Origin: Hydractinia symbiolongicarpus | Taxonomy: Eukaryota > Cnidaria > Hydrozoa > Anthoathecata > Hydractiniidae | DNA length: 64,000 nt | Assembly (NCBI RefSeq): GCF_029227915.1 | Contig: NC_079875.1 | Location: 4,588,001 to 4,652,000, forward strand | Direction: 5' to 3' | Shown here: positions 61,807-64,000 of the stretch, one piece after another | Numbering within the stretch: the stretch's first letter is position 1 | How the letters are laid out: every line of letters begins with the position of its first letter | Notes under the pieces: generated by a model | Databases searched by the model: none | Told to the model about the DNA's origin: nothing | What the model saw: the letters and a program-made list of their open reading frames with translations, nothing else | Made by a program: the position numbers and the translations under genes

Positions 61807-62022
61807 CTAGGTGGTCGTTCGAAACTCTCTGTCATGGAGTGACACCAAAGATGTTCACAGCGTACTCTTCAATAAAACCACCGCTCGGAATTCTTCGTGT
61901 TCCGTAATACATTTTTTATCTGAAAAATATTACAATATTACTCAATCACACTCGCATCTAAGAATTACTCATGAAGGAGTAGAAACTTTTATACCATGTA
62001 ATTGAAAATATTTAATAGAGTC

Positions 62023-63046
62023 CAGTCTTTTTCAGGAGAGGCGTGCGATCGCACGCGCACGCCCTGGCACACGCCTAAATCGTTTCAGGCGTGTGATTAA
62101 TCGCACGCCTGAAAAATAAATATTGAGTTTTCAAAATCAACCTATAAAATCCATTTTGTAGCGTGCGATGTAGCGTGCGATGGCAGCCCTCGAAATAATT
62201 TTTGGACAGTCGTCAGACAAAACGTCCGATAGATTTCCGTATTGGTCGGACACTTTTAGATCTCAGAAATTATTGAATAGTCCTGGTCCTTTTAATCCAC
62301 GAGCAAGCCTATTCATAGCCAACCTAACCATCCTAGCTAATTCACCGACTCCTGACTTAGTTAAAAGAACTACGTAGACATAAATCTCTTTTGCCTGGCC
62401 CCTTCGTCGTTGGTAACCAGGTCTTACACAAGAAATCCAGCCATGCGGTTCTTAACTAATGCGGAGGTGAACGCCGACGGAGCACGGATGAAGCAAGTCT
62501 GCAAAACTGCACTTACAGGCGGAATAGACATTTTATCATGGATTTAATTGTAGATAATTTCTTCATTTGACAAAATAATTGGAAACCATAGCAGGTCCGA
62601 ATTTAATGGATTTTTTCTTTATGCCTGTAAAACCGAAACCCACGGGCGGTATAAATTTTTTTCTGTAAAAATTTTGTTAAAGTGTAGCTGAATTTTTTGA
62701 ATGAATTTTGAAGTTTTATTTAAGCCACGTGGATAAAGATTTTTTTTAATTTGAAAACAAAGCATATTTTTGCCTATTTGCTTGTGAAAAATAAACAATA
62801 AATATAAAAATGACAGTATAGTCATGCATACTATTTCGGACATGTAGAAAAGGAAATCGTGTTTGGGGTTCACGATTTAAAACGTCCCCCACTTTTCTAC
62901 CGCAAAATGAATGCGCAACAAAAATAACCTCGGAGCCCGTATCGCAGGCGTAACATTCTTTGCACGTGCGTTTTACATCGCACGCGTTACTTGATTTACA
63001 CGTGCGAATCATCGCACACCTACTCAAATATTCCTGAAAAAGACTG
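62023..63046. mobile_element. Nested TIR element, copy 2 (longer)
   Basis: Ends CAGTCTTTTTCAGGA inverted, AGAGTC direct repeats on both sides (62017-62022, 63047-63052). At 1024 bp it is longer than the 937-bp twin in copy 1 and closer to the ancestral form where the twin carries the hairpin at 12998. Confidence 0.7.
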
Positions 63047-63766
63047 AGAGTCTGTCTCGTGACAGCAAAAACATTCTACACTTCAGAGGGCATCCTCTCA
63101 CATTTAGGAGTAGGAGCAACAAGGTTTCCAATGTTATGTTCGTCTACGTCTTGAAAAGTCGGAACTAGCTCATCATTCGCTGTTCTTTCCGGCTCGAATT
63201 GAAATCCTAGAACCTGCGAATTATTTTCATTCATTGCTATCTTCATGAAGAACTTTTTTAAAAAAAGGAAAAAAAATATAAATAAACATTTAGTCGTTCG
63301 ATGCGCAAGTCGGGGGGGTTCGCCTAATAAGAAGCCAGGTAACTACGTCACAAGCAAAAATGTGCTGAATAATGAATTGACCCAGTCCTTTTGCCGCGTT
63401 CGAAAGTTCGTGAAGATGGTAGGCTAGTGCAGCAAGATCCAAACAAACAAACGATGGTGCTAAGTATTGGATAAATCTTTGTTGTTTAAGAGTGCAATCT
63501 TCGTTATTTTTGATACTTAATAAAACAAAAGAAAAGATATTGTTTTTTAATCGGACAGTACCTTTAAATCCTACTTATTCTAACCCCATCTCTGTAAAAA
63601 TGTTGTTAGAAAGATGTATAGGTAGTTAGTCGTGAAATATAGTTTTTTAATTGGTATTATAGTAGTTATCTTAGCAGATTGGGATTTAGAAATCTAAATA
63701 TATTTTTCTCTCGCTTAAAATTTATTTTCTGGCTGCCACAAAATAGTTTCTTGTTCGCCACTCCTT

Positions 63767-63836
63767 TAAAAACTATTTAATCTTTCAAAAACTATTCAAT
63801 CTTTCAAAAACGAATTCAATCTTTCAAAAACGAAGC
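63767..63836. repeat. Short tandem repeat
   Basis: Three to four copies of a unit close to TTCAATCTTTCAAAAAC. Beyond it the window ends with a GACAGATAATGACAGAT repeat (63970-64000). Confidence 0.7.
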
Positions 63837-64000
63837 CATTGCATTGCGCTTTTAAGTTTAAGGCTAAATAACTTGGAAACAGTTGGAAATAACTGACGTT
63901 ATCTCCTGCGCGGGATCAAAATGGGACCAATTTCTTGATGCTGGCTCAAAACACCTGTTTCGGAACAGATGACAGATAATGACAGATGACAGATAATGAC

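Larger units (their letters stand above)
61001..63563 (+). mobile_element. TTAA-flanked DNA transposon, copy 2
   Basis: Same perfect ends AGGTACTGTCCGATTAAAAA and TTAA borders (60997-61000, 63564-63567) as copy 1; 2563 bp. Nearly identical to copy 1 apart from small indels: it keeps about 100 bp missing from copy 1 (62155-62258) and lacks about 35 bp present there (copy 1 near 13556-13592). It contains the nested element at the same site. Confidence 0.8.

Overview
The window is animal nuclear DNA: very AT-rich, with intron-rich genes, GT..AG splice sites, AATAAA-type poly(A) signals and many transposon remains. Gene content and repeats (SWIM/YqaJ transposon proteins, a Penelope-like element, TIR elements rich in GCGATCGC-like motifs) point to a cnidarian, probably a hydrozoan. 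The species call is inference. Five conserved gene models can be assembled by joining exons in frame.

Layout. (1) 2173-15795, minus strand: a complete 14-exon ceramide transfer protein (CERT1) of about 606 aa, with PH domain, FFAT-like motif and START domain. Its first intron (about 7 kb) holds an inverted-repeat element, a tRNA-derived SINE, a MADF-like fragment and a 2.5-kb TTAA-flanked transposon. (2) 15.8-25.3 kb: a transposon-dense interval. It holds a MITE with a 10-bp target duplication, the C-terminal part of a retroelement ORF, and a decayed two-gene DNA transposon. That transposon has a SWIM + YqaJ nuclease + PHD protein on the plus strand, convergent with a THAP + DDE transposase on the minus strand. 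A second element has jumped into the nuclease gene, and another MITE and a SINE follow. (3) 26565-28813, plus: PIGZ, the fourth mannosyltransferase of GPI-anchor synthesis, in two exons. (4) 30220-42741, plus: a complete 28-exon nephrocystin-1 (NPHP1, 709 aa) with coiled coil, acidic tract, SH3 and nephrocystin homology domain; one intron carries a 169-bp satellite. (5) 43-53.8 kb: gene-poor sequence with one single-exon major facilitator transporter (47300-48535, minus) and a displaced 100-bp fragment of a related gene in front of it. (6) 53.8-55.3 kb: two TMEM272-like four-helix membrane proteins, tail to tail, both missing the first exon in my models. (7) 55.3-64 kb: repeats, including a decayed Penelope-like element (RT plus GIY-YIG), a 143-bp perfect templated insertion, and a second copy of the TTAA element.

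The host genes are unrelated and there is no sign that they act together: sphingolipid transport at ER-Golgi contacts, GPI-anchor assembly in the ER, and the ciliary transition zone. The most unusual material is mobile. It comprises the nuclease/transposase gene pair, the nested element-in-element structure present twice, and three places where local sequence seems to have been copied by template switching, leaving new perfect hairpins or a foreign insert flanked by a 105-bp direct repeat.
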